Positions 23,316 through 32,626 are shown, numbered from the stretch's first letter. The stretch is DNA of 34,509 nt from an uncultured Oscillatoriales cyanobacterium (GCA_903893625.1 CAITND010000101.1:1-34509); one strand, 5' to 3'. Notes: generated by a model not told the origin, from the sequence alone. Numbers and translations are program-made.

Positions 23316-25502
23316 GTTTTTAACGGTTAATTGTTGTAAAATATCATATAAATTCTGAGCAAATTGTTTGGGATTCCAAAGAGGAGGTAAAGGTTCAGAT
23401 TGTTTGGATTGAATTAATTTTTCTTGAACCGATTTTCTCAAGATTTCATCCTGACCCAAACGCACCCCCCAGTTAATATAATCGTTCCAAGACTCAGCAA
23501 TTCCTTCTTGAATCGATAATCCTTGTAGGAAAGAATAGCCCATCCGCGATAAAAATTGTTCGCCTTTTCGAGTCACCACGGGAACATTAAACCATAACGC
23601 TTCTAAGGTATGAGTTCCACCATTATAGGGATAGGAATCTAATAGAATATCGGCGATCGCATAAATTAAACGGTGTTCTTCCTCCCTGGGAAAACGAGAT
23701 AAGAATTTAATCCGATGTTTCCCCACTCCTAAAGCATCACAAGCTTGACGATAGGTGGAAATCACAACATCCTGATCCCCCAAACCTTTATAAATTAAAA
23801 GACTATCGGGAACTTGCTTGAGAATTTCGATTTGAGCTTTGGCTAAATCCGCATTAAATTTTCGACCCGATGCTACCGATAAATACACGATTTGATCAGA
23901 ACTAATCCGATAAGATTTTCGCGCTTGAATGGGATCAACCTCAACACGATTAAATCCCGAAACCGCCATAAACGAATTTGGCATTCGCAATAACTGTTCA
24001 GTATAATATTTTTCTGTCCCTTTGGGGTGAGTGTATTCATCCCCTAAAAAATAAGTTTGATCAGAAATTTGTAGCGCATCAAATCCCAACCAAGAGATAC
24101 AAATCGGGGCAGGTTTTTGATAAAAAATATCCCCATGAATGGGTAAACTTAAAGCATCTAAATCCAAAACAATATCAATTCCATCGTTAGTAATTTCTTG
24201 AATAATTTCTTCCGGTGTTGGTAAGCCATTGGGATAGTGTTTGGGAATAAAAAATTTATGAGCGATCGCTTCAAATAATGGGGTGCGATCGTCCGCTTGT
24301 AGGCGATCCGTACAGTAGAGATAGAGATTAATAGGTAAATTCGATAACTCGCGTAAAACATCCAAACTGCACCACCCGACAGAATGACGATTAAAGTGGC
24401 TGGATAAAATCGCAATTCTTAAGGGAGAATGGGGAAATGTAGCAGGAATAGAAGCAGAAACCTGTTGATATTTAGGTTTAAGAGTTGTCTCAATATACTG
24501 TTTAGTAATCCGATGATGGAGCTTCGTATTTTGACTCAGATCATCTCTTAAATAGGGCATACTAAACAGTAAATTAGAGTAGAGGGATTTAATTTCTACT
24601 AATGTGGCTCGATTTAATTTAGAATGCAGTTGAGATTCTAATTTTAAAAATCGATCTTTAGCAATATGATTTAACCCCGATACTTGGTAGATACTAATGC
24701 TATAAATAGCTGCCATAATCGGGTCAATTTCGCCACAACATTCTACATACCGATCCACCGATTTACGCGCGGCTGCTAAGTTACTACTATCGCGGTAAAT
24801 TCCACATAAATGTTGATGAGCTAAAGGCAAATTCGGCTTGAGTTCAATGGCTTTTTCTAATAAGGGAATTGCCTCTTTATATTTGCCCTGATGTCGCAAT
24901 ACCATCCCCATTTGACCATAGACTTCTGCAAAATCTGGCTTCAATTCAATCGCTTTTTGCCAAGAGGCGATCGCCTCTTCAACTTTACCCTGGAGTGCTA
25001 ATTGATTCCCTTGATTAAACAGAACTTCAGCCCCACCCAATTGAGGATTTAAGGCTAAGGCTTGTTGTTCTGAAGCTTGAGCTTCTGCATTCTGTCCTAA
25101 GTGTTTTAAAACTTGCGCTAAGTTCCAATGAACTGCCGCTAAATCCGGTTGTAAATTGACCGCCTGACGATAACTTTCAATCGCCGATTCTAGTTGTCCT
25201 TGTCGGTAAAACATACTCCCCAAATTAGCATGAGCTTGGGCTAAATTTGGGTTAATTTGTAATGCTTGTTGATAAGAACGAATTGCCGATTCAATTTGAC
25301 CCTGTGCTTGGTAAACATTCCCCATCGTCACATAAGCTAATGCCCAGTTTGGTTCCATCGCAATCGCTTGTTGACAGGCTGCGATCGCCTCAGTATACAA
25401 TTTCTGAGCATAATAACTTTCCGCCACTTCTGTCCACCTTTGGGGACTATCAGGCCCGATTGCAGTAGCAGGATCAGAGGATTGATTCGGATTCACGGAC
25501 AT
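23310..25502 (-). CDS. TPR-repeat glycosyltransferase family 41 (O-GlcNAc transferase-like)
   Basis: The 730-residue protein has an N-terminal array of about six to seven TPR units (residues about 20-250, with repeated A-x-A-x-x-N-L-G and Y-x-x-A-x-x-L/N-P), a spacer, and a GT41-type catalytic region from about residue 365: L-R-I-A-I-L-S-S-H-F-N-R-H-S-V-G, then D-L-D-A-L-S-L-P, W-L-G-F-D, L-Y-L-S-V-A-S-G-R-K-F-N, and D-S-Y-P-Y-N-G-G-T-H-T-L-E-A-L-W-F-N-V-P-V-V-T. This matches bacterial OGT/SPINDLY-like proteins, which transfer a sugar to Ser/Thr of proteins. The acceptor and sugar are unknown. It is cytosolic by lack of signal or membrane segments. Its stop codon lies in a MITE end. Confidence 0.88.
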   Translation of the reverse strand: MSVNPNQSSDPATAIGPDSPQRWTEVAESYYAQKLYTEAIAACQQAIAMEPNWALAYVTMGNVYQAQGQIESAIRSYQQALQINPNLAQAHANLGSMFYRQGQLESAIESYRQAVNLQPDLAAVHWNLAQVLKHLGQNAEAQASEQQALALNPQLGGAEVLFNQGNQLALQGKVEEAIASWQKAIELKPDFAEVYGQMGMVLRHQGKYKEAIPLLEKAIELKPNLPLAHQHLCGIYRDSSNLAAARKSVDRYVECCGEIDPIMAAIYSISIYQVSGLNHIAKDRFLKLESQLHSKLNRATLVEIKSLYSNLLFSMPYLRDDLSQNTKLHHRITKQYIETTLKPKYQQVSASIPATFPHSPLRIAILSSHFNRHSVGWCSLDVLRELSNLPINLYLYCTDRLQADDRTPLFEAIAHKFFIPKHYPNGLPTPEEIIQEITNDGIDIVLDLDALSLPIHGDIFYQKPAPICISWLGFDALQISDQTYFLGDEYTHPKGTEKYYTEQLLRMPNSFMAVSGFNRVEVDPIQARKSYRISSDQIVYLSVASGRKFNADLAKAQIEILKQVPDSLLIYKGLGDQDVVISTYRQACDALGVGKHRIKFLSRFPREEEHRLIYAIADILLDSYPYNGGTHTLEALWFNVPVVTRKGEQFLSRMGYSFLQGLSIQEGIAESWNDYINWGVRLGQDEILRKSVQEKLIQSKQSEPLPPLWNPKQFAQNLYDILQQLTVKNL

Positions 25503-25601
25503 TAGGAAAATTCGATGAAGGTATCACCTTTGATTTTAACTGCTAAAGGCATCAGAGGAAAGGGGGAGCAGGGGAAGCAGTGCGAGCACCCTCGCTCGCT
25601 G

Positions 25602-25716
25602 AATATCACCCATTACCCATTACCCATTCCCCATTACCCATTCCCCATTACCCATTCCCCATTACCCATTCCCCATTACCCATTCCCCATTCCCCATTAC
25701 CCATTACCCATTCCCC
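25602..25716 (+). repeat. Heptamer tandem repeat (cccatta / ccccatt)
   Basis: About fifteen heptamers alternating CCCATTA and CCCCATT fill this interval between the TPR/GT41 and GH108 genes. It is a third short tandem repeat family of the window. Open frames through it simply translate the repeat (His-Tyr-Pro, Pro-Ile-Pro) and are not genes. Confidence 0.9.
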
Positions 25717-25770
25717 AAATCTGCTATCCTAGACTTTGACTTGTCGGTCACGACTGCCCTAAATAGCGTT

Positions 25771-26466
25771 ATGGTAACTTTGATCCCCTCTAAACTGATG
25801 AATTGGCAGCAAATGCTTCCTGAACAACTCAAAGCCAAACTCAAACCCCAAGCGATCGCCGGAATGGTGTTACTCACCTTAGCATTTTCGGTGGCGATTG
25901 GTAGCCAAAGTTGGGCAAGAAATAAAATTAGAAGTGATTATGAAACTAAATTATTTAATGCAGCTTTGGGATTTACCCTTTATTTTGAAGGAGGATTAAG
26001 CGATCATCCCTCCGATGTGGGGGGGAGAACCTATCGAGGAATTACCCAAGCTGAATATAATGCCTATCGCTCTGTAAGAGGATTACCCGGCTTAGATGTC
26101 AGCCAAATGTCTGAAACAGAATTAGTGGAAATTTATAATAGTTATTGGCAGGGAAGTGAATCGGCAAAAATGCACCCGGCTTTAGCAATTGTGATGTTTG
26201 ATACTGCGGTAAACTTTGGAATTAATAACTCCATTACCTTTTTACAACAAGCATTAGGACTACCACAAACAGGAACCTTTGATCAGCAAACCCTTGAAGC
26301 CTTAGAACGCGGAAATAACCAATACACAGCGTTACAAATCATTAATGAACGGATTTTATATCGTTATAAACGGGTTCAAGAAAATCCGAGTCAAATGGCA
26401 TTTTTTCACGGTTGGTTAAGTCGGGATTATAGTTTATGGGGTTATGTGGAAAAGGTTAAAAATTAA
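25771..26466 (+). CDS. GH108-type muramidase-like protein, membrane-anchored
   Basis: The 231-residue product has an N-terminal cytosolic part, one membrane helix (about 29-46, A-I-A-G-M-V-L-L-T-L-A-F...), then a GH108 domain. The catalytic Glu73 sits in Y-F-E-G-G-L-S-D-H-P-S-D-V-G-G-R-T-Y-R-G-I-T, the family hallmark. The C-terminal part (F-D-T-A-V-N-F-G, then L-G-L-P-Q-T-G-T-F-D) is the PG-binding-3 part. GH108 enzymes cleave peptidoglycan and include phage endolysin-like members. No phage genes lie nearby, so a cell-wall remodelling role is more likely. The frame is open from TTG 25741; ATG 25771 is preferred, and ATG 25798 is an alternative. Confidence 0.87.
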   Translation: MVTLIPSKLMNWQQMLPEQLKAKLKPQAIAGMVLLTLAFSVAIGSQSWARNKIRSDYETKLFNAALGFTLYFEGGLSDHPSDVGGRTYRGITQAEYNAYRSVRGLPGLDVSQMSETELVEIYNSYWQGSESAKMHPALAIVMFDTAVNFGINNSITFLQQALGLPQTGTFDQQTLEALERGNNQYTALQIINERILYRYKRVQENPSQMAFFHGWLSRDYSLWGYVEKVKN

Positions 26467-26508
26467 GGCTCTTGGGTACTCATTAAGCAAGAATTCTTCT
26501 GAAGAGCC
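26467..26508 (+). terminator. Hairpin directly after the GH108 stop
   Basis: GGCTCTT (26467-26473) and AAGAGCC (26502-26508) form a perfect 7-bp stem right after the TAA at 26464-26466. The loop holds a smaller palindrome (AAGAATTCTT, 26489-26498). A T-run is missing, so it is a candidate factor-assisted terminator or 3' stabiliser. Confidence 0.5.
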
Positions 26509-26674
26509 ACAATAATAATGGCTTTGAACCCATCGACACCCGACACCCGACACCCATTTAATATTCCTCAACCCAATTTTCAACCGCCTCTAACAAATTG
26601 TCCTGCAACACCACAAAAGAGCGATCTCACTTACCATCAGATCAGTTGTAACAATCCATTTGGACTTCTGCACC

Positions 26675-27241
26675 ATGCCTCAAATGACCGTCAAAGACCT
26701 AGAACGCATCGAGTCAGTCCTGAGTGAAGCTGGCTTGGACTATCAAATTGAAATCGAACAAGGTAACATTACCATTATGGGCCCATCAGATATTGTCGCC
26801 AGTGAAGTTTCCCTAGAATTTGCCAGCCAACTTCGCAATTGGGTCAAACCCCGTCGCCTGGGTCGTGTTTTTGACTCCGCAGGGGGGTTTATTTTGCCCA
26901 ATAGCGACTTAAAAGCACCGGATGTGTCTTTTGTGTTGCGCGATCGCCTTCCCCGTAGTGTTCGCTATTTTGCCACTCTCGTTCCTGACTTAGTAGTTGA
27001 AGTTAAATCTCAAAGCGATCGGCTCAAAAAAATCCGAGATAAAATTCAAGTTTATATTCAACAAGGTGTTAAAGTTGCAATTTTAATTGATCCCGATACC
27101 TGTCAACTGGAAGTTTACCACCCTGATCAGCCTGTAATTGTATTAGGAAATGGTGATATTTTAACCCTGACCGATCTCCTACCCGGATGGGAATTAGTCG
27201 TCTCAGAACTTTGGCCTGTTGTATTTGATGAAGATGAATAA
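26675..27241 (+). CDS. Uma2 family putative endonuclease (PD-(D/E)XK fold)
   Basis: The 188-residue product has the Uma2 (DUF820) pattern: I-T-I-M-G-P-S near the start, L-K-A-P-D-V-S-F-V with the catalytic Asp, and L-V-V-E-V-K-S-Q-S-D-R with the E-x-K catalytic pair, followed by K-I-R-D-K-I-Q-V-Y-I-Q-Q-G-V-K-V-A-I-L-I-D-P. All core residues are present. Uma2 genes are highly multiplied in cyanobacteria; their targets are unsettled, and some may be mobile or selfish. TTG 26660 opens the frame, but ATG 26675 (M-P-Q-M-T-V) is the likely start. The preceding 200 bases hold the GH108 terminator hairpin and short CCCGACA repeats, no gene. Confidence 0.85.
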   Translation: MPQMTVKDLERIESVLSEAGLDYQIEIEQGNITIMGPSDIVASEVSLEFASQLRNWVKPRRLGRVFDSAGGFILPNSDLKAPDVSFVLRDRLPRSVRYFATLVPDLVVEVKSQSDRLKKIRDKIQVYIQQGVKVAILIDPDTCQLEVYHPDQPVIVLGNGDILTLTDLLPGWELVVSELWPVVFDEDE

Positions 27242-27275
27242 TCCTAGACTTAAATTAAGCGAATTATTCTCAAGT

Positions 27276-28637
27276 TTACGTTGATTCACTGTTTTCAATT
27301 AAGCAGTTTTGAATTTCTTCAACTTCCACCCCATTCAAAGTTGCTATTTCTTCAACCGGAGGTAAGGAGAAGAAAGCGGGAGTAATAATTTTTAATCCTT
27401 TGGGAACACATTTAACTTCTATCGGTGTTGTTCCAATAATTTCACCATCTAAAACCACTTTTTGAGGGGGATTTGTTGTAATTTTAATACTTTGAGTCCG
27501 AAACCCAATCATATTATCCCGTTGAATTTCTGTTTTCAGTAAACCCGCACCTAATAAACGCACCATTCCCGCCAGAGCTTGCATTTTATCCACTGGAGAC
27601 GTATACATTAAGACTTCTAATAACCCATCATCAGGCACAACCTGTCCTAATCCTTGTGCTAAAACTGAAGTTGCAGGCGCCACATTGGCAATAGTAATCG
27701 CAGCGGCTTCAAATTGACTGATTTCGCCATTAATTTCAACTTCAGTTTCAAAGTCGGTTTGTTCATTTAATTGTTGCCATCCTGCCATAATATAAGCTAA
27801 CGGCCCCCAGCGTTTTTTAGAGTCTCGATCAGCTTTACTTACGGTTTCCGCTTCAAACCCAATTCCGGCTAATAAAATCATCGGTAAACCATTGCAATAA
27901 GCCACATCAATCGTGCGGATTAATCCAGCAATAATCACTTCACAAGCACCCTGAGTATTAGTCGGAATTCCCAACGCCACCGAAAAGGCGTTAGCTGTTC
28001 CTCTGGGGATAATTCCTAATGGAATATTCGTATTAATCACGGCTCCTGCTACGGCGGAAACCGTTCCATCTCCCCCCGATGCAATCACTAAATCAACTTG
28101 TTGTTCTACCGCTTCCTGTGCTAATTCCGTTGGATCATTTTCTGGCGTTGTTAAGTAAACTTTTAAGTGAAAATAGGGTTCTAATAATTGCCTAATTAAT
28201 AATAAATCTTGATTGGCATTTCCATTCCCAGCAACGGGATTAAAAATTAAATAAGCGGAACGAGTTCGCCGTAGTTGAACGATAATTGCTTCGGCGGTTC
28301 CGGTATTAGTAGCAATCGGAATATTGTGAAGATTACAAACTCTAAATAAGGTTAAGAGAGGGAGTTCATAAAGGGTCGTTTTGATCGGTTCTAATAAATA
28401 AATTACTGCTGCAATTTCTTCTCCTGCAATTATTTTAGAGGCGATGACAATATCCCCCCCTTGTCGCAACGGTAAAACGGTTTCAACCGTTAACCAGGTT
28501 TTCTGTTTGAAAAAACCTGCGACATTATCTACAGCAATGAGGCAGTAATGGGAGAGAACATTCTCGTGTTGTGTGACAAAGTTTACGAGAGTTTCTTGCT
28601 GAGTCTCATCAGCCAGCAGTACAATAATCGGCGACAT
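27276..28637 (-). CDS. Methylglyoxal-synthase-like domain fused to a YegS/BmrU lipid kinase
   Basis: The 453-residue product has an N-terminal MGS-like domain (about 1-122; G60-G-D62 and I-P-I-A-T-N-T-G-T-A) and a diacylglycerol-kinase catalytic domain from about 128: F-N-P-V-A-G-N-G-N, S-G-G-D190-G-T and P-R-G-T-A-N-A-F. The second part phosphorylates lipids such as diacylglycerol or, in related enzymes, sphingosine. In the MGS-like part, by alignment from memory with E. coli MgsA, the His98 position is Tyr90 and Asp101 is Pro93 while Asp71 matches Asp62. So the first domain is probably a regulatory rather than catalytic unit. Such fusions occur in cyanobacteria. Cytosolic; no membrane segment. 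It is convergent to the Uma2 gene. Confidence 0.85.
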   Translation of the reverse strand: MSPIIVLLADETQQETLVNFVTQHENVLSHYCLIAVDNVAGFFKQKTWLTVETVLPLRQGGDIVIASKIIAGEEIAAVIYLLEPIKTTLYELPLLTLFRVCNLHNIPIATNTGTAEAIIVQLRRTRSAYLIFNPVAGNGNANQDLLLIRQLLEPYFHLKVYLTTPENDPTELAQEAVEQQVDLVIASGGDGTVSAVAGAVINTNIPLGIIPRGTANAFSVALGIPTNTQGACEVIIAGLIRTIDVAYCNGLPMILLAGIGFEAETVSKADRDSKKRWGPLAYIMAGWQQLNEQTDFETEVEINGEISQFEAAAITIANVAPATSVLAQGLGQVVPDDGLLEVLMYTSPVDKMQALAGMVRLLGAGLLKTEIQRDNMIGFRTQSIKITTNPPQKVVLDGEIIGTTPIEVKCVPKGLKIITPAFFSLPPVEEIATLNGVEVEEIQNCLIENSEST

Positions 28638-28748
28638 AATTCACCCACTCTTATTGGAATTCTGAACATGATATCGTGAATTGGCTTGAATATGCTTCTA
28701 CACTCATGCTGATACAACCGTACAGTCTGCTAGTATTATCCCCTAAAA

Positions 28749-28796
28749 AAGAAAAAACTCCGTGATTCCACAAAGGTGTGATGTCACGGATTTTTG
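28749..28796 (-). terminator. Hairpin with flanking A- and T-runs (probable ruvB terminator)
   Basis: TCCGTGA (28759-28765) and TCACGGA (28784-28790) form a 7-bp stem around an 18-base loop. On the minus strand it is followed by a T-rich run (from the A-run at 28745-28757), which fits an intrinsic terminator for ruvB ending at 29012. The TTTTT at 28791-28795 would also serve plus-strand transcripts. The ~220-base distance from ruvB is rather long. Confidence 0.55.
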
Positions 28797-29011
28797 TCCC
28801 CTGGTATAACAATCGGTGAATTTGTTAACTATGTTTGCATATCCATCCGAGAAGGAGCGGAGTTATTGATCGATTTCATGGAATCTTTACAAAAAATCCC
28901 GCTTATTTTAATTTTTGATAAAATCCAAGTCGAAAGTTGGACAGATAGCAGCGATCTGACTACCCAAACAAACCTTCATAATTTCCTTTTAATCTCTAAA
29001 AATTCGCTAAT

Positions 29012-30145
29012 TTAACGATTTTCAGGATGATCAAATCCTAAATGTTTCCAAGCCGCAGGCGTCGCAATCCGGCCCCGATTTGTGCGTTGAATAAACCCAA
29101 TTTGCATTAAATAAGGTTCATAAACTTCTTCAATGGTTTGGGTATCTTCCCCGGTCATCGCCGCCATAGTTTCTAATCCCACTGGCCCCCCTTTAAATTT
29201 CTCAATCATGGCGGTTAACATATTGCGATCCGTCCAATCTAATCCCATCGGATCAACATTAAATACTTCTAAGGCAATATTGGCAATTTCAGCATCAATT
29301 TCTCCGGTACTTTTTACTTGAACATAATCTCGAACTCGACGCAATAAACGATTAGCAATCCGAGGTGTTCCCCTAGCACGTCGAGCAATTTCTACAGATC
29401 CTTCTAAGGTAATCGGAGTATTTAATAATTTGGCACTGCGTTGTAGAATTAAACTTAATTCATCGATTTCATAAAAGCGTAATCGTTGAATAATTCCAAA
29501 GCGATCGCGTAAGGGAGCAGTTAAGGAACCCACTCGTGTTGTGGCGCCAACAATCGTAAACGGTTTGAGAGGAATACTGCGAGTTTTTGCCGATCGCCCT
29601 TGACCAATAGTAATATCTAATCGGCAATCTTCCATCGCTGGATATAAAATTTCTTCAGCGACTTTAGATAAACGATGAATTTCATCAATAAATAACACTT
29701 CCCCCGGTTTCAAACTCACTAATAATCCAGCAATATCACGGGGTTTTTCTAACGCTGGAGCCGTCGTAATTTTACAAGTTACCCCCATTTCCGATGCTAA
29801 AATCAGGGACATGGTAGTTTTTCCCAACCCTGGAGGGCCATATAATAATAAATGATCTAACGGTTCTTGACGGGATTTTGCGGCTGCGATCGCAATTGCT
29901 AAAACATCTTTTAAATCTTTTTGCCCAATATAATCTTCTAACCGATGGGGTCGGATTTTTTCATCCTGTTGACGATTAATTTCTTCTTGGGGTGTGGCTT
30001 CGGCTTCTAATAAATAATCCAATTCATCCGTCGGCTGACTGATCTTGGATTTTCTGGATTTTTTAGCCGTTGGAGCCGCAAACCCAGAGAACTCATCAGA
30101 GGGTTCAGGTTCAGGGGACTGCTTTTTTGAAGAAATAATCGCCAT
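29012..30145 (-). CDS. ruvB: Holliday junction ATP-dependent helicase RuvB
   Basis: The 377-residue protein is a complete RuvB. Walker A is G103-P-P-G-L-G-K-T110, Walker B F-I-D154-E155-I-H, the sensor region [18 protein letters not shown], and the C-terminal winged helix has [16 protein letters not shown]. RuvB hexamers with RuvA drive branch migration of Holliday junctions during recombinational repair. The 40-residue Ser/Lys/Pro-rich N-terminal extension is longer than in E. coli and is common in cyanobacterial RuvB. No ruvA or ruvC is adjacent. ATG 30145 is the only reasonable start. The upstream 275 bases to 30421 are shared with the divergent HEAT-phosphatase gene and hold no gene. Confidence 0.97.
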   Translation of the reverse strand: MAIISSKKQSPEPEPSDEFSGFAAPTAKKSRKSKISQPTDELDYLLEAEATPQEEINRQQDEKIRPHRLEDYIGQKDLKDVLAIAIAAAKSRQEPLDHLLLYGPPGLGKTTMSLILASEMGVTCKITTAPALEKPRDIAGLLVSLKPGEVLFIDEIHRLSKVAEEILYPAMEDCRLDITIGQGRSAKTRSIPLKPFTIVGATTRVGSLTAPLRDRFGIIQRLRFYEIDELSLILQRSAKLLNTPITLEGSVEIARRARGTPRIANRLLRRVRDYVQVKSTGEIDAEIANIALEVFNVDPMGLDWTDRNMLTAMIEKFKGGPVGLETMAAMTGEDTQTIEEVYEPYLMQIGFIQRTNRGRIATPAAWKHLGFDHPENR

Positions 30146-30421
30146 AATAGACTTACGCTATATAAGGGCTATAGGTTACAGGTTAGCAGGTTTGGGGATG
30201 AATCAGTGCTGATCCTCTCCTGTTCTTCCCTTTAATATTTAACCATTAACCGATCCCAAAACTGTTATCTGAATCCAGCAGATCGAGATAAAATCAAGAT
30301 TAATCTAATTAAAGTTGACGGTAAATCGTTAACCCCTAACAAAAACTCCAGTCTGTCCTCTTGTTGCCCTTTCTCCCTAACTCCCCTTTTTTCCCGGCTT
30401 TCTCTGGTCTCACCCAATTTA

Positions 30422-32035
30422 ATGACTAATTTCTACGATGTTGAAATCCTGAAAACACGGCTGTATCAGTTGAGTGATGAACAACTCAAACAAGACTATT
30501 TGCGAGGTGCATTAACTTTTGATTTTCTCGCAAAAGTGTTGGCAGAAGTTGAGTCCGAAGAATTGATGCTGCGGGTGGTGAGTTTGGCTTTAAAATTGAA
30601 TGTCATTCAAGGAACGTTGTTAACAAAAACCGTTAAACCTGAATTTCAAAACAAAGCCTTTTCTCTGGTCGTCCAATTAAATCTCCCGCTTGCTTTTAAA
30701 GTTCGTCTGTTAGGACAAACCCGTTCACCTCTGTTAATTCCTTGGCTGCTCAAAGGATTACATCATCCAAAAGAAAGTGTAAATGCTTGGTCAGCTTGGG
30801 CACTTGTTCAAATCGGTCAAGCCGCCGAACCTTCATTATTGAAAGCGTTAAAAGATCCCGTCCAAAAAATCCGCCTTTGGGCTATTTGGGGGTTAGGACA
30901 AATTGCTAGTGATCGAGCAATTCGGGGATTAATTCTTGCCCTTAACCATGAAGATAGTCAAGTTCGTTGGCGAGCAGCAGCGGCATTAGGAAAAATTAAA
31001 AATCGTTTAGCGATCACAAAATTAAGAGAAATTTTAGCCTCTGATCCCGATCATTATGTCCGAGGTCGGGCGGCTACTGCCTTGGGATTTTTAGGAGGAG
31101 CCTCGGCAATTACGGGATTAAAAAATGCCCTAGATGATCAAGAATTTTATGTTTATACGAATGCCGTTTATGGATTAGAAACGATTAACGATTCTTTTGC
31201 TATTAAGGTACTCTTACAAGCCCTCAATCATAATAATGCCGATGTCAGAACCCGTGTTGTTGAAGTATTAGGTCGAATTGGCGATGAATCTGTTGTTAAT
31301 AAACTGCTGAAAAGAATTCATGATCCTGATCCTTTTGTTCGGGCAAAAGTTGTGGAAACCATTCAATCTATGAATACGCCTTCGGCAATTAATGGACTAA
31401 AAACTGCCTTGAATGATACCGATATGTATGTTCGATCATGGGCGGAAACTGCTTTAGAAAAATTAGATTCTTCTCAATCAACTACGTTCTTAAAAACCTT
31501 ATTAAATCCTGATATTGTTTCACCTTATTCTAATTTACCCAAGCTTTGGATTGCTTCTAAGGTACAAGCCAGTAACTATATTTTAGAACAATTTCAAGGG
31601 GCAAATATTCGCTATTTAATTTCGATTGGTAGTCCCGGTAGTGAACTTCCTGAAGGGTTTAATCGAGTTCAAACACGGTTACGATTAGAATTTGATGATA
31701 TTGATACGCCTTATCATGATCCTGAATATATTTTACCCAGTCTTAAACATATTTTAGAAGCTCTGCATTTCATGAAATCTGTTCATGCTAAACAAGGGGA
31801 TTTATTAATTCATTGTCAAGCGGGTATTAGTCGTTCAACGGCGATCGCCTTCGTGCTTTATGCCTATCGTTTAGGGATGGGAAAAGAAGAAGAAGCTCTT
31901 AACTATATTGTAACGGTTCAGCCTCAAGCCATACCCAATCAATGGATTGTAGAATTAGCCGATATTGCTCTCAAACGAGGAGGGCGGTTAATTCAAGCCT
32001 TACACAATTATCGCCGTTCTTTTCCAAATTCTTGA
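30422..32035 (+). CDS. HEAT/PBS-lyase repeat protein fused to a dual-specificity phosphatase
   Basis: The 537-residue product has an N-terminal helical part, then about eight HEAT-like (PBS-lyase type) repeats at roughly residues 95-360, with recurring A-A-A-L-G-K-I and D-x-x-V-R-x-x-A. The C-terminal 170 residues are a dual-specificity/tyrosine phosphatase domain with the P-loop H464-C465-Q-A-G-I-S-R471-S, the C-x5-R catalytic signature, and D-D-I-D-T-P-Y-H-D upstream that can supply the general acid Asp. All catalytic parts look intact. The HEAT part probably binds a protein partner and the phosphatase acts on phosphoprotein or another phosphate. HEAT/PBS repeats also occur in phycobilin lyases, and apcD is the next gene, but a link is only inferred. 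Cytosolic. Confidence 0.85.
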   Translation: MTNFYDVEILKTRLYQLSDEQLKQDYLRGALTFDFLAKVLAEVESEELMLRVVSLALKLNVIQGTLLTKTVKPEFQNKAFSLVVQLNLPLAFKVRLLGQTRSPLLIPWLLKGLHHPKESVNAWSAWALVQIGQAAEPSLLKALKDPVQKIRLWAIWGLGQIASDRAIRGLILALNHEDSQVRWRAAAALGKIKNRLAITKLREILASDPDHYVRGRAATALGFLGGASAITGLKNALDDQEFYVYTNAVYGLETINDSFAIKVLLQALNHNNADVRTRVVEVLGRIGDESVVNKLLKRIHDPDPFVRAKVVETIQSMNTPSAINGLKTALNDTDMYVRSWAETALEKLDSSQSTTFLKTLLNPDIVSPYSNLPKLWIASKVQASNYILEQFQGANIRYLISIGSPGSELPEGFNRVQTRLRLEFDDIDTPYHDPEYILPSLKHILEALHFMKSVHAKQGDLLIHCQAGISRSTAIAFVLYAYRLGMGKEEEALNYIVTVQPQAIPNQWIVELADIALKRGGRLIQALHNYRRSFPNS

Positions 32036-32084
32036 GGGAACAGGGATCACGGATTTAAGAGGATTTCACGGAGCTACAAAACAT

Positions 32085-32117
32085 CTGTGGAGACGCACGC
32101 CGGGTACGTCTTCACAG
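32085..32117. terminator. Hairpin between convergent HEAT-phosphatase and apcD genes
   Basis: CTGTGGAGACG (32085-32095) and CGTCTTCACAG (32107-32117) pair over 11 bases with one mismatch, extendable by one more pair. It sits between two convergent genes, 50 bases after one stop and 24 after the other, and can serve both strands. There is no T-run. Confidence 0.55.
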
Positions 32118-32140
32118 ACACCTGGAACCCATGCTCAGAA

Positions 32141-32626
32141 TTAAGACATGGCTTGAATGATAAAGTCAAAGTAGGGGGCTGCTTCTGTAGCCTCTTCGTC
32201 ATCGAGTAACGCCAGAGACGCTTCTTTGAGACAACGAACGGCTTCCACCATTCCGGGCATAGGAACGCCTAAAGAGTTGTACATTTCTTTGACGCCGACC
32301 AAACCAATGCTTTCAATGGGATCTTTGTCACCTGAAAGAATCCCATAGGTAATTAAGCGCAGATACCAACCATAGTCCCGAAGGCATAAAGACCGTTCCC
32401 GTGAACCCGACGCATTGCCACCGGGGGCAATAAAGTCAGGACGTTTTTTCCAAAGCTGGTTACTAGCACGGTCTACAATCTTTTTTTCATTATCGGCAAG
32501 TGTCGAAGCAATCCGCACACGCCGTTCACCCGTCTTTAAAAAGTCATTGATGCTTTTGAGTTCACCAACACTAGGATAACGGAGTTCATCATCAGCTTTG
32601 AGAATAACTTGGCTAACTACTGTCAT
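32141..32626 (-). CDS. apcD: Allophycocyanin alpha-B subunit (terminal emitter)
   Basis: The 161-residue product has normal length for an allophycocyanin subunit. The chromophore site is Cys81 in [13 protein letters not shown], where phycocyanobilin is bound. The N terminus [15 protein letters not shown] and [11 protein letters not shown] match ApcD rather than ApcA or ApcF; the choice is by remembered sequence. ApcD is the far-red terminal emitter in the phycobilisome core and passes energy mainly to photosystem I. It stands alone here, not in the apcABC operon, which is usual. TTGAGG lies about seven bases before the ATG on the minus strand, a fair ribosome-binding site. The 166-base upstream gap probably holds its promoter, shared divergently with rlmD. 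Confidence 0.94.
   Translation of the reverse strand: MTVVSQVILKADDELRYPSVGELKSINDFLKTGERRVRIASTLADNEKKIVDRASNQLWKKRPDFIAPGGNASGSRERSLCLRDYGWYLRLITYGILSGDKDPIESIGLVGVKEMYNSLGVPMPGMVEAVRCLKEASLALLDDEEATEAAPYFDFIIQAMS

Noticed and set aside
25602-25716. Possible CRISPR array
   Set aside because: Units are 7 bases in direct tandem without unique spacers; the same holds for 3046-3150 and 17562-17620.
25515-25739. Plus-strand frame of 74 codons
   Set aside because: Most of it translates the CCCATTA heptamer array; the product is a His-Tyr-Pro repeat.
26518-26727. Plus-strand frame of 69 codons before Uma2
   Set aside because: Pro/Thr-rich low complexity, overlaps the start of the Uma2 gene in another frame, and lacks any motif.
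28794-29015. Plus-strand frame of 73 codons between the lipid-kinase gene and ruvB
   Set aside because: It needs a TTG start inside the T-run of the hairpin at 28759-28790, has no ribosome-binding site and no recognised family. A decayed gene is possible but not supported.
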